Positions 25,698 to 34,913 are shown, counted from the stretch's first letter. The stretch is 64,000 nt of DNA from Halorubrum sp. Hd13 (GCF_002252755.1 NZ_NHOY01000116.1:51421-115420); one strand, 5' to 3'. Numbers and translations are program-made. The notes: a model not told the origin generated them from the sequence alone.

Positions 25698-25828
25698 TAA
25701 AATCTGTTGGCCTTGTTTAGACGTGGTACAGATCCCTGCTACAGCTTTCATCAAAGGACAAAATCGAAAAGAGATGCTCATAGGCAGCTCTGGTCTCGTC
25801 AAACGAAATTCCCACTTCTATACCCGGT

Positions 25829-25836
25829 GTTATATG
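25829..25836 (+). promoter_or_regulatory. Promoter of the McrBC-like operon
   Basis: GTTATATG about 28 bases before ATG 25862. It is the only TATA-like box in the 164-base gap after the initiator gene close enough for a leaderless start. Confidence 0.5.
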
Positions 25837-25861
25837 ATAGCGGAGCAGTAATCGAAGTTCC

Positions 25862-28800
25862 ATGACTCAGGGGTCTCCTACTGTTGGCCAGGATAAAGAT
25901 TCTGTTCCTCGTGCTTGGCATATCGGATTTAACAACGAGACGTGGATGGATCTATTCCTCAGTTCGGATAGCGCCAGTATGGGATGGCCCCAAGTAGAGA
26001 AGGATATTTCTAAACTACAATCTCACGAGTCAATCGTCGACGCAACTGATGCAAGTGAATCAGTGCATCCTCGAAATCCGGCTGTCCAACTTCGAAAGTT
26101 CGCCCACGAAGCGGAGATCGGTGACATCATCGTTCTCAAAGATGGATTACGATATCATTCAGATGATGAGTGGGGTGGCAACGGAAATATCCGTGCGATA
26201 GGCGTCATCGATGGTGAATACACCCACGCAGATGCTCGCGACTATTACGGGGAACTCCCGATAGACGCGACCAATAAAATGAACGAGCACCATCGTAGCG
26301 TCCGGTGGGTGATCAATTTCGATGAACAACTTGGTGGGCCCTTCACACCTGAGATTGCGTTCAGTCAATGGACATTCGACGAACTCGATGAATATCCCAC
26401 CTTACGAGAACAGATCATCTCTAGTCGTGGACTTCACGGAAAATTCACTGAGCTAGAGGAGTACGCTACCAGTGTTGCTCAGTCACGGGAAGAAGAGAAA
26501 CAAACCACGGTCTGGATCGAAAAGAGCTACCACAATCGTGAGGACCGCGAAGAGCCGGGGTGGGGACTTGGAGACGCGTTGTGGTGTCCCCAAACACGGA
26601 CAGACGGTGGAGGCTCAATCTACTACGAGAACGCGACGGGTGTCAAGAAAGGCGACGTCATTATCCACCTCGACCAGGATCAGCGAGCATTCACCGGTGC
26701 ATCGATAGCCGCAGATGATTATGAGGAAACTACGTGTCTTGAAGACACCGAATGGGATCGGAAGGGCGTTTCCGAAATGGAATATAATTCAGGAGGGCGC
26801 CCGGCCTACCGTGTTCCACTCAAAGATTATCGGGAATTGGCCGCTCCTCTCGATGTAGACGCTGTTCTTGACGAAGAGAACAAGGAGGTGCTACACAAGC
26901 TTCGGGAAGATCACACGGTCGTCTACAGTAAAAATCTGAATCTCAACCAGGGGGCATATCTTACGAGATCCCCTCCAGCCCTGGTCGAGCTCATCAACGA
27001 TACGGCTCACCAGAAGGTAGGCGAATCGATTCCTCATCTCGCGACCAACACCTCGAACCGCGACGTGCAATCGGGCAACGACGAGGATGAAGAGAAATCC
27101 AAGGCTCGAGAGGCCGTTGACTCAATCTCCGAAGCGACATCACTCGTTGTTGAACGTCTCGCCGAGACCGAGTATACGAATCCCCTCCGAGAGGTCTCTG
27201 GTGACCGCATCGAGCGCTGGACTCTCGCACTGCGCGGATTCAACCCCGGATATTTTGTCACACCCGAAGAAGAGATCGAATTTCAGGACCTCAAAGCGTA
27301 TCTCGAGACGAACAGAGAGCACTTCGATAGGATCGCATCGGAAATCCCGATAACAGGTCTGGACAACATGAACCCCACAGAGGTCGTTTTTCTCGCACTT
27401 CTGCGGGATCGTCAGAAGTCGCTAATTGAGAGTCATGTTCTTGATATACAACCGAATGCGAGCCAGCCCAAACTCAACGCGATACTTCGTGGTGCTTACC
27501 GATACTTCGAGAACCCGACGCACCCGATCATCCAGCAGGTAAGGAAGGACGAGACTACTGTTTACAGACAGAGTGCCCCAATCGATTACTGGATACCGGT
27601 ACTCCAACATCGTGCCTGCGGAATCGGTGAGTCCGACTACGGTCTATGGGCCGAGTTGAACCCGGGGGACGTAATTGCGTTCCACGCGAACGCCGAGACG
27701 AGATACTCCGACCCTGAGTACGACGATGGGTTCATGTTCGGGATCGCTGTCGTAGGAGAGCGGTTCGAGAGCAACAAAAATTGGTGGAATGATAACTATG
27801 CGCATGACGATCAATATCCCTACCGGATCGCATTCGATCGTCTGTTTCTCACGTCCGGAGCAGCGAATGCGTCTAATTTGACTGTGACTGATGGTGCGAC
27901 GCAACTCCGCAAGGGTGCAGTCTCGACCAACACTGTCAACGACTGGTGTCAGGATGCAACTGACAGCGACTTCCCAGTAAACCACTTTCTCATCGCACTC
28001 GATGATGACACCAAGTACGGCCGTGGAGAGATAATTGCCGACCGACTCGTAAACTCAACCACCAGTGTATCCCCAGTCGCAACCACAGGCGAATTCACTG
28101 GTACGGTTGACCCAGACGCGTTCGACGAGATCGTGTTTCCGGAGGCGTACGACCTCCCGACCGCTACGGAAATTTCCGAGCAAATCACTGCTGCCGTTCG
28201 CGCTGGCGACCACATAATCTTCACCGGACCTCCTGGAACTGGGAAGACAGAAATCGCCCAGCACGTCACGGCTGATCTCGTGAAGAACCACCCAAATCTC
28301 TACAGCGGATACCAAGTCACGACTGCGACGGCTGATTGGTCAACTTTCGACACTGTTGGGGGCTACATGCCGACAGAGTCCGCTGGTGACGACTCAAACG
28401 GGGACCTCGCATTCACTCCGGGAATTGTCTTGAACCGGCTCAAAGATCCACAGACTGGCGTACAATCGAATGAGCCGATCATCATCGACGAACTAAACAG
28501 AGCTGACATCGACAAAGGATTTGGACAGCTGTTCACACTCCTATCTGGACAGCCTGTCAAGCTTCCGTACACGAAAGACGAGCAGGAGATAGAGCTCCTC
28601 CCGACAGATCATGCCGAAACTGTCCCGGCAGATCACCAGTACGTTGTCCCTGATTCGTGGCATATCTTTGCGACGATGAACTCATACGATAAGACGTCAC
28701 TGTACGAAATGAGCTACGCGTTCATGCGTCGCTTTGCGTTCATCCGCATCCCTGCACCTAACCTTCCTGAGGGGGATGACGAAGAAGCACTAGATACGCT

Positions 28801-29161
28801 CGACGAGGGCATGCAGCAGTACATTGACGCTTGGGAGGAGATCAATCCGACACCCGAGGAACTCCGCGCTGTCGGACTCGTTTGGAAGCATACCAACCAG
28901 GCAGTAGAGGATCGGGCGATCGGCCCCGCGATCGTCAAGGACATGCTTGGCTACATAACCAACCATCACGACGCCCAAAACGGCAATCTCAAAAGTCGCG
29001 TCACAAACGCTGCCATCAGTTACATTTTCCCTCAGTTAGAGGGGGTCCCTGAGCGCACGCAGATCGTCTCACACATCGCCGATGTCGATGAAATTGACCG
29101 GGATATGATTGAGACAGCAGCACGTGACATGCTCCAAGTCACGCTTGAGACTGAGTCATGA
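25862..29161 (+). CDS. McrB-like AAA+ restriction subunit with repeated EVE/PUA-like modules
   Basis: A 1,099-residue protein. The C-terminal third is an McrB-type NTPase: Walker A GPPGTGKTE (residues 789-797), Walker B IIIDELNRADID (about 874-885), and the McrB signature MNSYDKTSL (from 939). Upstream are three segments that look like EVE/PUA folds, which read modified bases: residues about 17-180 (AWHIGF... GDIIVLKDG... IRAIGVIDGEY), about 214-330 (GDALWCPQT... KKGDVIIHLD) and about 573-690 (IDYWIPVLQH... LNPGDVIAFHA... GIAVVGERF). A helical linker lies at about 400-570. Together with the next gene it forms a type IV, modification-dependent restriction system. The domain count is by eye and should be treated as provisional. 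Confidence 0.85.
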   Translation: MTQGSPTVGQDKDSVPRAWHIGFNNETWMDLFLSSDSASMGWPQVEKDISKLQSHESIVDATDASESVHPRNPAVQLRKFAHEAEIGDIIVLKDGLRYHSDDEWGGNGNIRAIGVIDGEYTHADARDYYGELPIDATNKMNEHHRSVRWVINFDEQLGGPFTPEIAFSQWTFDELDEYPTLREQIISSRGLHGKFTELEEYATSVAQSREEEKQTTVWIEKSYHNREDREEPGWGLGDALWCPQTRTDGGGSIYYENATGVKKGDVIIHLDQDQRAFTGASIAADDYEETTCLEDTEWDRKGVSEMEYNSGGRPAYRVPLKDYRELAAPLDVDAVLDEENKEVLHKLREDHTVVYSKNLNLNQGAYLTRSPPALVELINDTAHQKVGESIPHLATNTSNRDVQSGNDEDEEKSKAREAVDSISEATSLVVERLAETEYTNPLREVSGDRIERWTLALRGFNPGYFVTPEEEIEFQDLKAYLETNREHFDRIASEIPITGLDNMNPTEVVFLALLRDRQKSLIESHVLDIQPNASQPKLNAILRGAYRYFENPTHPIIQQVRKDETTVYRQSAPIDYWIPVLQHRACGIGESDYGLWAELNPGDVIAFHANAETRYSDPEYDDGFMFGIAVVGERFESNKNWWNDNYAHDDQYPYRIAFDRLFLTSGAANASNLTVTDGATQLRKGAVSTNTVNDWCQDATDSDFPVNHFLIALDDDTKYGRGEIIADRLVNSTTSVSPVATTGEFTGTVDPDAFDEIVFPEAYDLPTATEISEQITAAVRAGDHIIFTGPPGTGKTEIAQHVTADLVKNHPNLYSGYQVTTATADWSTFDTVGGYMPTESAGDDSNGDLAFTPGIVLNRLKDPQTGVQSNEPIIIDELNRADIDKGFGQLFTLLSGQPVKLPYTKDEQEIELLPTDHAETVPADHQYVVPDSWHIFATMNSYDKTSLYEMSYAFMRRFAFIRIPAPNLPEGDDEEALDTLDEGMQQYIDAWEEINPTPEELRAVGLVWKHTNQAVEDRAIGPAIVKDMLGYITNHHDAQNGNLKSRVTNAAISYIFPQLEGVPERTQIVSHIADVDEIDRDMIETAARDMLQVTLETES

Positions 29162-30516
29162 ATCGTGAGGATCTCATAGAAGGTCTCACCGAGGATATCC
29201 TGGCATACGTGATGAATGGAGGGTTTCCACAGCGGGAGCTTGCAGACTCACTAAAGTACGAGGCACTCGATGAACGATTCGAGGACTATGAAATCCTCCT
29301 CGACTTACACTTCATCCTCAAACCAGAGGTCGTCGAGTTCGTCGAAAAGTTGTCCCAACGGTTACGAAATATCCGTACTGAAACGAAGACTGTTGCCAAG
29401 ACACAACGAGGCGGAATCGATGGACACATCAACTGGGGATCCACCGTGAAAACTCGGTACGCGACTAATCCCCAGGATCGGTCCCTGTTCGTCACAGAAA
29501 ACCGATCAGAGGACTACGACATCCCCGAGAATCTCGTCCTCAAAAAGCTTCTTTCTGTTATTTATGCCACTCTTCGAGACGCTGACGAGTACCTCAAAAC
29601 CAACTACGAATGGGTCTCTGATCGCTGGCAACAAAACGGAGAACTCATAGATGATCTTCAAAGAATTGTCGACCGTAACGTCCACGTCCGCCGTATTCGC
29701 GACCCTGAATCGTACGAACCTACTGAACGCATGCTCACCACTGCGGAGCACTCGCGGCAGGTAGTCTATCGAGATGCCGCCGCGTTATTACGCACTCGAC
29801 AGCGACTCCATGACGGCCATCCCGACGAACTACGTGACCTCCTCGATGAAACCGCGATCACCCCTGATGACCAAGCGAGACTTTTCGAACTGTACGTCCT
29901 TTTTCGGTTTATTTCTACACTCGAAAAACTCCAAGATACCCAACCCATCTTCCAGACGATCAAAAGTGGTAGACAGGAAATTGCTCGTATCGACGGTGAG
30001 CAAGAAATTGTCGTGTATCATGACAAGTCTGCAAGCGACCGTAAGCTCTCTTTCCACACAGAGTCGGATCCTGATGACCGTGAACTCACGCGAGCAGAGC
30101 AAGTCCAGAAGACCGCTCGCTCAGTCGCCAGCAACTACTTCAACAAAGAGTTCCGGAACCACACCGGCCGCCCTGACGTTATCGTCCTAGAAGTCAAAAC
30201 AGACGAACCGCTCCAATACGAATACCTCATCGCCGAGGTCAAACATAGCACCCGAGAAGAGACTATCCGAACTGGGATCAAAGAAACGCTAGAGTACCTC
30301 GCTTTTCTCCGCGTTAACGAAGAGTACGTCTTCGGGAATCATACCGAAGACGAAAGTAATTACTTTGGCAGCGGATGGAACGGTCTCTTAGTCGTACAGG
30401 ACCTCGACCAAGACACTCCGTCAGTTGCAGAGCAGGTCGATGAACCAATTACAATTTTACAAGCGAATAACCTGGATGAAGATCTTGAACAAGTTCTTTC
30501 GAGTGTGCTGAGATGA
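29158..30516 (+). CDS. McrC-like nuclease subunit
   Basis: A 452-residue partner of the McrB-like protein; ATG at 29158 overlaps the McrB stop (ATGA). The middle contains IDGHINWGSTVKTRY, the McrC/DUF2357 entry motif, then a long helical region. The nuclease core is GRPDVIVLEV near residue 339 and EYLIAEVKHSTRE near 359, giving the D...ExK triad of PD-(D/E)XK enzymes. It would cut DNA once McrB has translocated. Gene order, overlap and domains are as in other McrBC pairs. Both genes are much less G+C-rich than the host. Confidence 0.82.
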   Translation: MNREDLIEGLTEDILAYVMNGGFPQRELADSLKYEALDERFEDYEILLDLHFILKPEVVEFVEKLSQRLRNIRTETKTVAKTQRGGIDGHINWGSTVKTRYATNPQDRSLFVTENRSEDYDIPENLVLKKLLSVIYATLRDADEYLKTNYEWVSDRWQQNGELIDDLQRIVDRNVHVRRIRDPESYEPTERMLTTAEHSRQVVYRDAAALLRTRQRLHDGHPDELRDLLDETAITPDDQARLFELYVLFRFISTLEKLQDTQPIFQTIKSGRQEIARIDGEQEIVVYHDKSASDRKLSFHTESDPDDRELTRAEQVQKTARSVASNYFNKEFRNHTGRPDVIVLEVKTDEPLQYEYLIAEVKHSTREETIRTGIKETLEYLAFLRVNEEYVFGNHTEDESNYFGSGWNGLLVVQDLDQDTPSVAEQVDEPITILQANNLDEDLEQVLSSVLR

Positions 30517-30532
30517 GATCCAATCAAATTGA

Positions 30533-31549
30533 CTAATTCTTTCTGCTGAACTCAACTTCCGAGTACGCATACGTATAGCGCTTGATCCCGTTTTTCTCAC
30601 AGTAGTCAACCAACTCGCTCGGCAACACATCCATCTCCTCAGAATCATCCAGAAACGCAACCATCACATCATCACTACCATCTGGACTCTCGGCCACGAC
30701 TGCCGTATCTGGGTCGTTGTGACTAGTTTTGACCACCAGATCACCGGGTACAAACGGATTTTTCGCAAATTCGAGATTCTCGTGTTTGTACGTCCAGAGC
30801 TTGACGTCCTGGTCGTCACAGTACGATGCGAGGATCGCGGGGTGGTAGTCACGCCACTCACCTGGCCCTTCATCGAGCGAACTCGGGAAGGCGACCCGCA
30901 CCGCTTCCCCGTCCATTTCGTGTCCGAACGCCCCAGTGTTCTGCTCCGGCGGCAACACCTCGACGACGATTCCCACCGACGGCTCCGCATCGCTGGCTTT
31001 CACCACGCGATCCCCCGGTGAGAACGGGTTCTCCGGCTTCTGATTCATGTGGGCGGTGTTGGGGCCGAGGTCGAGCAGCTCGTTCATCGGCCGAGCCGCG
31101 AGGTGGTCGAGTTTTTCCGGAGAGTCCCCAGAGAAGGCCGCCTCCGTTTCGACCTTCGACTTTAGGGTCTCGAGACGCTCCCATCCGAGCAGCATCAGAC
31201 TGTCCTCGTTGTCCCGGTGCCAGACCATCACCACGATGTCGTCGTCGGGGTCCCGCTCAACCAAGGATCCGGGAAGAAAGGCAGAGACGTCCCGTGAGGA
31301 CTTCACGTCGACTGTGTAGCCGAACACCTCGAAGTCGTGTCCGGAGAAGCTCTCGGGGTTACACCGCCGGATTGCCTCCTCGTTTTCCCACTCCCACATC
31401 TCAACGGGGAGGTACTCGCGACAGAACTGCTCGAACGCGAGCTCGCCGAGGTTACCGATCCGCTTGACGTCCAGGTCGTCGGCTCCCTGAATGACCGCTT
31501 GGTGGTGGGCTCGCTCGTGATCGATTTCGTCCGGGGTGAACCGATACAT
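30533..31549 (-). CDS. Restriction-like nuclease fused to two SH3-like repeats
   Basis: A 338-residue protein. Residues about 30-130 form a compact PD-(D/E)XK-type fold: GNLGELAFEQF (Glu), GHDFEVFGYTVDVKSS (Asp and DxK) followed by DIVVMVWHRDNED. The C-terminal half carries two tandem modules of about 80 residues, each starting NPFxPGDxVVK, each with a central VxVAF strand, and each ending in a CxxxxxKxxTY element. They look like SH3-like or chromo-like barrels. ATG at 31549 is chosen because AAATATATT at 31573-31581 lies 27 bases upstream; GTG at 31567 would place the start inside the promoter spacing. It is convergent with the McrC gene and probably another defence or DNA-processing enzyme. 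Confidence 0.65.
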   Translation of the reverse strand: MYRFTPDEIDHERAHHQAVIQGADDLDVKRIGNLGELAFEQFCREYLPVEMWEWENEEAIRRCNPESFSGHDFEVFGYTVDVKSSRDVSAFLPGSLVERDPDDDIVVMVWHRDNEDSLMLLGWERLETLKSKVETEAAFSGDSPEKLDHLAARPMNELLDLGPNTAHMNQKPENPFSPGDRVVKASDAEPSVGIVVEVLPPEQNTGAFGHEMDGEAVRVAFPSSLDEGPGEWRDYHPAILASYCDDQDVKLWTYKHENLEFAKNPFVPGDLVVKTSHNDPDTAVVAESPDGSDDVMVAFLDDSEEMDVLPSELVDYCEKNGIKRYTYAYSEVEFSRKN

Positions 31550-31681
31550 TACTTGAGTATCAGACACCGGGCAAATATATTTTCAGTATGAGATATCAAC
31601 TCAAAGAAAGAGAGGGGCGAAGGAGCGTGAGATCCGGGCCTCCGGGACTATCTCTGATTCGATGCGTGGCTCCTCCCAGAC

Positions 31682-31978
31682 CTACGCCGCGTTGAGGTAG
31701 TCATCGGGGGGATACCCGGCCTTCGAGACGAGCTTTCGTGCGTCCTTCCGGACAGCTTGGTTGGCGGGACGTTCTTCGTGTGTCCGGATGTGGTCCTTGA
31801 TCGAGGCCGCCACCTCGTCCATCAGATCCGGTCCCGCAATATCGAGTACGCTATCGAGCGTCTTCCGATAGCCGGCCTCCGATGCCGGGAACCCCTGACG
31901 GGAGCCGAGCACCTCGTCGTTTACCGACGCGATCTCGTACAGATGGCCGTTACGGCGGAGCTCCACGTCTCGTTCCAT
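31682..31978 (-). CDS. Small hypothetical protein at the right end of the element
   Basis: A 98-residue, mostly helical protein (SEAGYRKTLDSVLDIAGPDLMDEVAASIKDH) with no family known to me. ATG at 31978 is supported by minus-strand TTATATAC (32003-32010), 27 bases upstream. It is the last gene before attR. Confidence 0.6.
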   Translation of the reverse strand: MERDVELRRNGHLYEIASVNDEVLGSRQGFPASEAGYRKTLDSVLDIAGPDLMDEVAASIKDHIRTHEERPANQAVRKDARKLVSKAGYPPDDYLNAA

Positions 31979-32340
31979 TACTGGCGGATAGAACGGAACC
32001 GGGTATATAATCGGGGATCGCCAACCTCGAGGGGATCCGAATCACCTCGGGCAGCAATTCGGGGATTGCCAATTCTCTCATTTGCCGGATTTCTTTTAAC
32101 CAGGATCTCCGGATGGGTCATCCGCCTCCTCTCATGATTGCTTTTGCCCCGGGTTCCACAGTCACCATCAACGCTGATCCGCGGTTCGGTTATCGTGGGA
32201 TTCTCTGGTCTACGAACCCCTCACGACGACGGTCGTCTTTCGTGGAGCTCTCCCTACCTAGGCCGACCCGATCATGGAGAAGCCGCCAACCACCCAAAGG
32301 ACTTTACCTCGACTCCGTCACGTGTATTTCACGAACCGCA

Positions 32341-32443
32341 CGAAGGCGACGACCCCCGTCATGCTGTGTGACGAACTCAAATTCGTCACTGGGGGTTCGC
32401 CTTATATACACCCGGCCGCCGTCCTGTCAATTTGCCCCGTCAG
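32341..32443 (-). other. Duplicated stem-loop segment, right (element-side) copy
   Basis: Downstream of tRNA-Arg on the minus strand. It holds a perfect stem-loop GTGACGAA-TTTGAG-TTCGTCAC (plus-strand positions 32369-32390) inside a possible outer stem pairing GGCGA and ACCCCC with GGGGGT and TCGCC. A TGTATATAAGG box precedes the stem. The rest of 31985-32340 shows nothing that looks coding. A diverged copy is at 16375-16471. Confidence 0.55.
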
Positions 32444-32467
32444 AAAACGTGACGGGCGCGACGGGAT
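32444..32467. repeat. attR, 24-bp direct repeat inside the tRNA-Arg 3' end
   Basis: Identical to 16473-16496. It covers the acceptor strand and part of the T arm of tRNA-Arg plus nine bases beyond the 3' end. The gene remains intact because the element supplies the same sequence. Confidence 0.88.
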
Positions 32468-32525
32468 TTGAACCCGCGGCATCTTGGTCCGGAACCAAGT
32501 GCTCTGTCCGCTGAGCTACGCGCCC
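32453..32525 (-). tRNA. tRNA-Arg (anticodon CCG)
   Basis: On the minus strand the sequence folds as a full cloverleaf: acceptor GGGCGCG/CGCGCCC with discriminator G, D stem GCTC/GAGC, anticodon stem CTTGG/CCAAG with loop TTCCGGA (anticodon CCG, reading CGG), a five-base variable loop and T arm GCGGG/CCCGT around TTCAAAT. No CCA is encoded and no intron is present. The minus-strand TTAAAC at about 32551-32556 is 26-31 bases upstream and serves as promoter. The 3' end is the integration site of the element. Confidence 0.95.
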
Positions 32526-32709
32526 TCACGACCGGATATCCGCGGCGCGCGTTTAACGCTTCTGACTCGGGACGTTACCGTCGCCCGAGGGAGCCCGCTC
32601 GCCTCCGCTCGTCGCGCCGCAGTCCTCGGATCGAACCGCTGATTATCACATCTGATATCCATGGCACGCACGTTTATACCCGCTCTCTCGTAGAGCGGAT
32701 AGAACAACT

Positions 32710-34266
32710 GTGACTCTGCGTCCCAGCGACAGGCCGTCTGCCCCGCGGGGCGATTCTTCTCGCGACGACGAGGGACGGCCGCCGACGGATCGACGACGCT
32801 CCACCGTCGACGAGAGGGTGAGCCCCGAGCGGGCCGGCGCCGGCGACCGCGAGACGACGGACCCGACGACCGCGGGCGACGGCGGATCTGACCGCTTCGT
32901 CGCGGCGGTCGCCGTCGACGGCGAGGTGCTGTTCGCGGGCCCGTCGGTGCCCGCGGTGCTCGGCGTCGAACGCGAGGCGCTGCTCGGCGACAACCTGCTC
33001 GAGCACGTCCACCCGAACGACCGCGACCCCGTCTCCGACGCGCTCTCCGCAGTCGCGGCCGACCGCACCGTCACCCACCGACTCCGACACGCGAGCGGCG
33101 GCTTCGTCTGGGTCGAGTCCGTCGTCGACGAGGAGCTCGCTCCGGAGTTCGGCGGGCGCGTCGTCACCGCGCGCCGCGTCGACATCGACCGCGCCTTCCC
33201 GGAGCGGTTCCGCCAGTTCCTCGAGTACGGGACCGACCTCGTCACCGTCGTCGACGACGACGGGTTGGTCAGGTACGAGAGCCCGTCGATCGAGGAGGTG
33301 CTCGGCTACGAGCAGGGGTCGACCGTCGGCCGGTCGCCGCTCGGGTACGTCCACCCGGACGACCGCGAGCGCGTGACGGAGCGGTTCTACCGCGCCCTCG
33401 ACGACCCCGAGGCGGCGCCCACGATGGAGTACCGGTACGGCACCGCCGACGGCGACTGGGTCTGGCTGGAGTCGCGGACGCGCTCTCTGCCCGACGACGT
33501 CGCGGTCGGTCGGCTCCTCATCAACTCCCGCGACGTGAGCGAGCGAAAGGCGCGCGAGCGCCGGCTCACCGACCGCAACGAGCGGCTCGACCGGTTCGCG
33601 AGCATCGTCTCGCACGACCTCCGGAACCCGCTGTCCGTGATCCGCGCGTCGATGGAGATGGCGCGGCTGAAGGAGGACACCGAACCGCTGGAGCGGGGCG
33701 AGCGCGCCGTCGACCGGATCGACCAGCTCGTCTCCGAGCTGCTGACGCTCGCTCGGCAGGGGTCGGGGATCGACGAGCCGACCGAGTTCGACCTCGCGGG
33801 GGCCGTCCGCGAGGCGTGGGCGACCGCCGGGAGCGACGGCGCGACCCTCGTCGTCGGCGCCGACGCCCGGGTCTGCGGCGACCGCGGACGCCTGCGGCAG
33901 GCGCTGGAGAACCTCTTCCGGAACGCGGTCGAACACGCCCGTGAGGCCGACGCCGACGCCGACGTCACGGTCGTCGTGAGCGCGACCGACGAGGGGATCG
34001 TCGTCGCCGACGACGGCCCCGGGATCGATCCCGAACACCGCCGGGACGCCTTCGAACCCGGATTCACGACCAGCGCCGACGGGACGGGGTACGGTCTCGA
34101 CATCGTCCGCGAGGTCGTCGAGTCACACGGCTGGTCGATCGAGCTCCGCCCGGACGCGGAGCCCTCCCTGCCGGCTCAGGTCCCGCGGCCGGACGGCGCC
34201 TGCTTCGTCGTCGAGGCCCCCGCCCCCGACGCGGTCGCGGCGACGGAGCCGTGGATCGACGGGTGA
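32710..34266 (+). CDS. PAS-domain sensor histidine kinase
   Basis: A 518-residue soluble kinase without membrane segments. Residues about 60-160 and 165-290 are two PAS domains (LGDNLLEHVHPNDRD and LGYVHPDDRERV are the typical helices). HisKA follows with the phosphoacceptor in IVSHDLRNPLSVI, then HATPase_c with N-box LENLFRNAVEHA, G1 VADDGPGIDPEH and G2 GTGYGLDIVREVVE. The first 55 residues are disordered. GTG at 32710 lies about 34 bases after TTTATAC (32673-32679). No response regulator is adjacent, so its target and signal are unknown; such orphan kinases are frequent in haloarchaea. Confidence 0.9.
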   Translation: MTLRPSDRPSAPRGDSSRDDEGRPPTDRRRSTVDERVSPERAGAGDRETTDPTTAGDGGSDRFVAAVAVDGEVLFAGPSVPAVLGVEREALLGDNLLEHVHPNDRDPVSDALSAVAADRTVTHRLRHASGGFVWVESVVDEELAPEFGGRVVTARRVDIDRAFPERFRQFLEYGTDLVTVVDDDGLVRYESPSIEEVLGYEQGSTVGRSPLGYVHPDDRERVTERFYRALDDPEAAPTMEYRYGTADGDWVWLESRTRSLPDDVAVGRLLINSRDVSERKARERRLTDRNERLDRFASIVSHDLRNPLSVIRASMEMARLKEDTEPLERGERAVDRIDQLVSELLTLARQGSGIDEPTEFDLAGAVREAWATAGSDGATLVVGADARVCGDRGRLRQALENLFRNAVEHAREADADADVTVVVSATDEGIVVADDGPGIDPEHRRDAFEPGFTTSADGTGYGLDIVREVVESHGWSIELRPDAEPSLPAQVPRPDGACFVVEAPAPDAVAATEPWIDG

Positions 34267-34348
34267 ACCGACGAGGCCGTTCGACGGCGGTCGGCGGGTC
34301 CCGATCCCGTCCCGTCGCGTTTATTCCTCCCGACTACCAATCTGAACC

Positions 34349-34822
34349 GTGACTCCCGTCGACGCCACGATCCGCCGGATCGAGCGCGCGGACTTGCTCG
34401 CGGTGGTGCGGATCGAGCGCGCGTGCTTCGCGGACCCGTGGCCGTACGACGCCTTCGAGCGCCTGCTCGACGAGCCCGCGTTCCTCGTCGCCGAGCGCGA
34501 CGGCGGGGTCGTCGGCTACGTCGTCGCGGACGCCACGCCGAACCACGGCCGCGACATCGGCCACGTCAAGGACCTCGCGGTCCACCCGGACGCGCGGGGC
34601 GAGGGGCTCGGCCGCGGGCTGCTCCGCTCGGCGCTCGCGCGGCTCCGTGGCGTCGGCGTCGCGGTCGTGCGCCTGGAGGTCCGCGAGAGCAACGCGGTCG
34701 CCCGGTCGCTGTACGGGGACGAGGGGTTCGAGCCGGTCCGCCGCGTCTCGAACTACTACCGGGACGGCGAGGACGCGATCGTGCTCGTCGTCGACCTCGC
34801 CGAGTGGGCGACGGGCGTGTGA
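34349..34822 (+). CDS. rimI: Ribosomal protein S18-alanine N-acetyltransferase-like GNAT
   Basis: A 157-residue GNAT acetyltransferase. It has the RimI pattern: the N-terminal ERACFADPWPYDAFERLL, the acetyl-CoA loop VHPDARGEGLGRGLL (R/QxxGxG) and the C-terminal RLEVRESNAVARSLYGDEGFEPVRRVSNYY, which contains the conserved Tyr. It acetylates protein N-termini in archaea. The start is GTG 34349, 26 bases after TTTATTC at 34319-34325. Confidence 0.88.
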   Translation: MTPVDATIRRIERADLLAVVRIERACFADPWPYDAFERLLDEPAFLVAERDGGVVGYVVADATPNHGRDIGHVKDLAVHPDARGEGLGRGLLRSALARLRGVGVAVVRLEVRESNAVARSLYGDEGFEPVRRVSNYYRDGEDAIVLVVDLAEWATGV

Positions 34823-34913
34823 GCGCCGGCGCGATCGCGGTTCGTCGGCCCCTCGCCGCCCGCGTGCTTCCGCTTTTGACAACCCTTAGTGCCCGGGGCG
34901 CGAACCGGACGGT

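Larger units (their letters stand above)
16473..32467. mobile_element. Integrated genetic element in tRNA-Arg (about 16 kb)
   Basis: The segment is bounded by 24-bp direct repeats and carries a recombinase at its left edge, a second recombinase, an Orc1/Cdc6 initiator with repeat motifs, a McrBC-like restriction pair and several genes of unknown function. Its base composition is more A+T-rich and its codon use less GC3-biased than either flank, strongest in 24.4-32 kb. Excision between repeats would release a circle of 15,971 bp. It has replication genes but no capsid, portal or VirB4-like gene that I can see, so it looks like an integrative plasmid rather than a virus. The right end also carries its own copy of the sequence normally downstream of tRNA-Arg. 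Confidence 0.85.

Noticed and set aside
32113..32514. Plus-strand frame reading GATGFEPAASWSGTK
   Set aside because: This peptide is the antisense of the tRNA-Arg gene, a familiar artefact in gene annotation.
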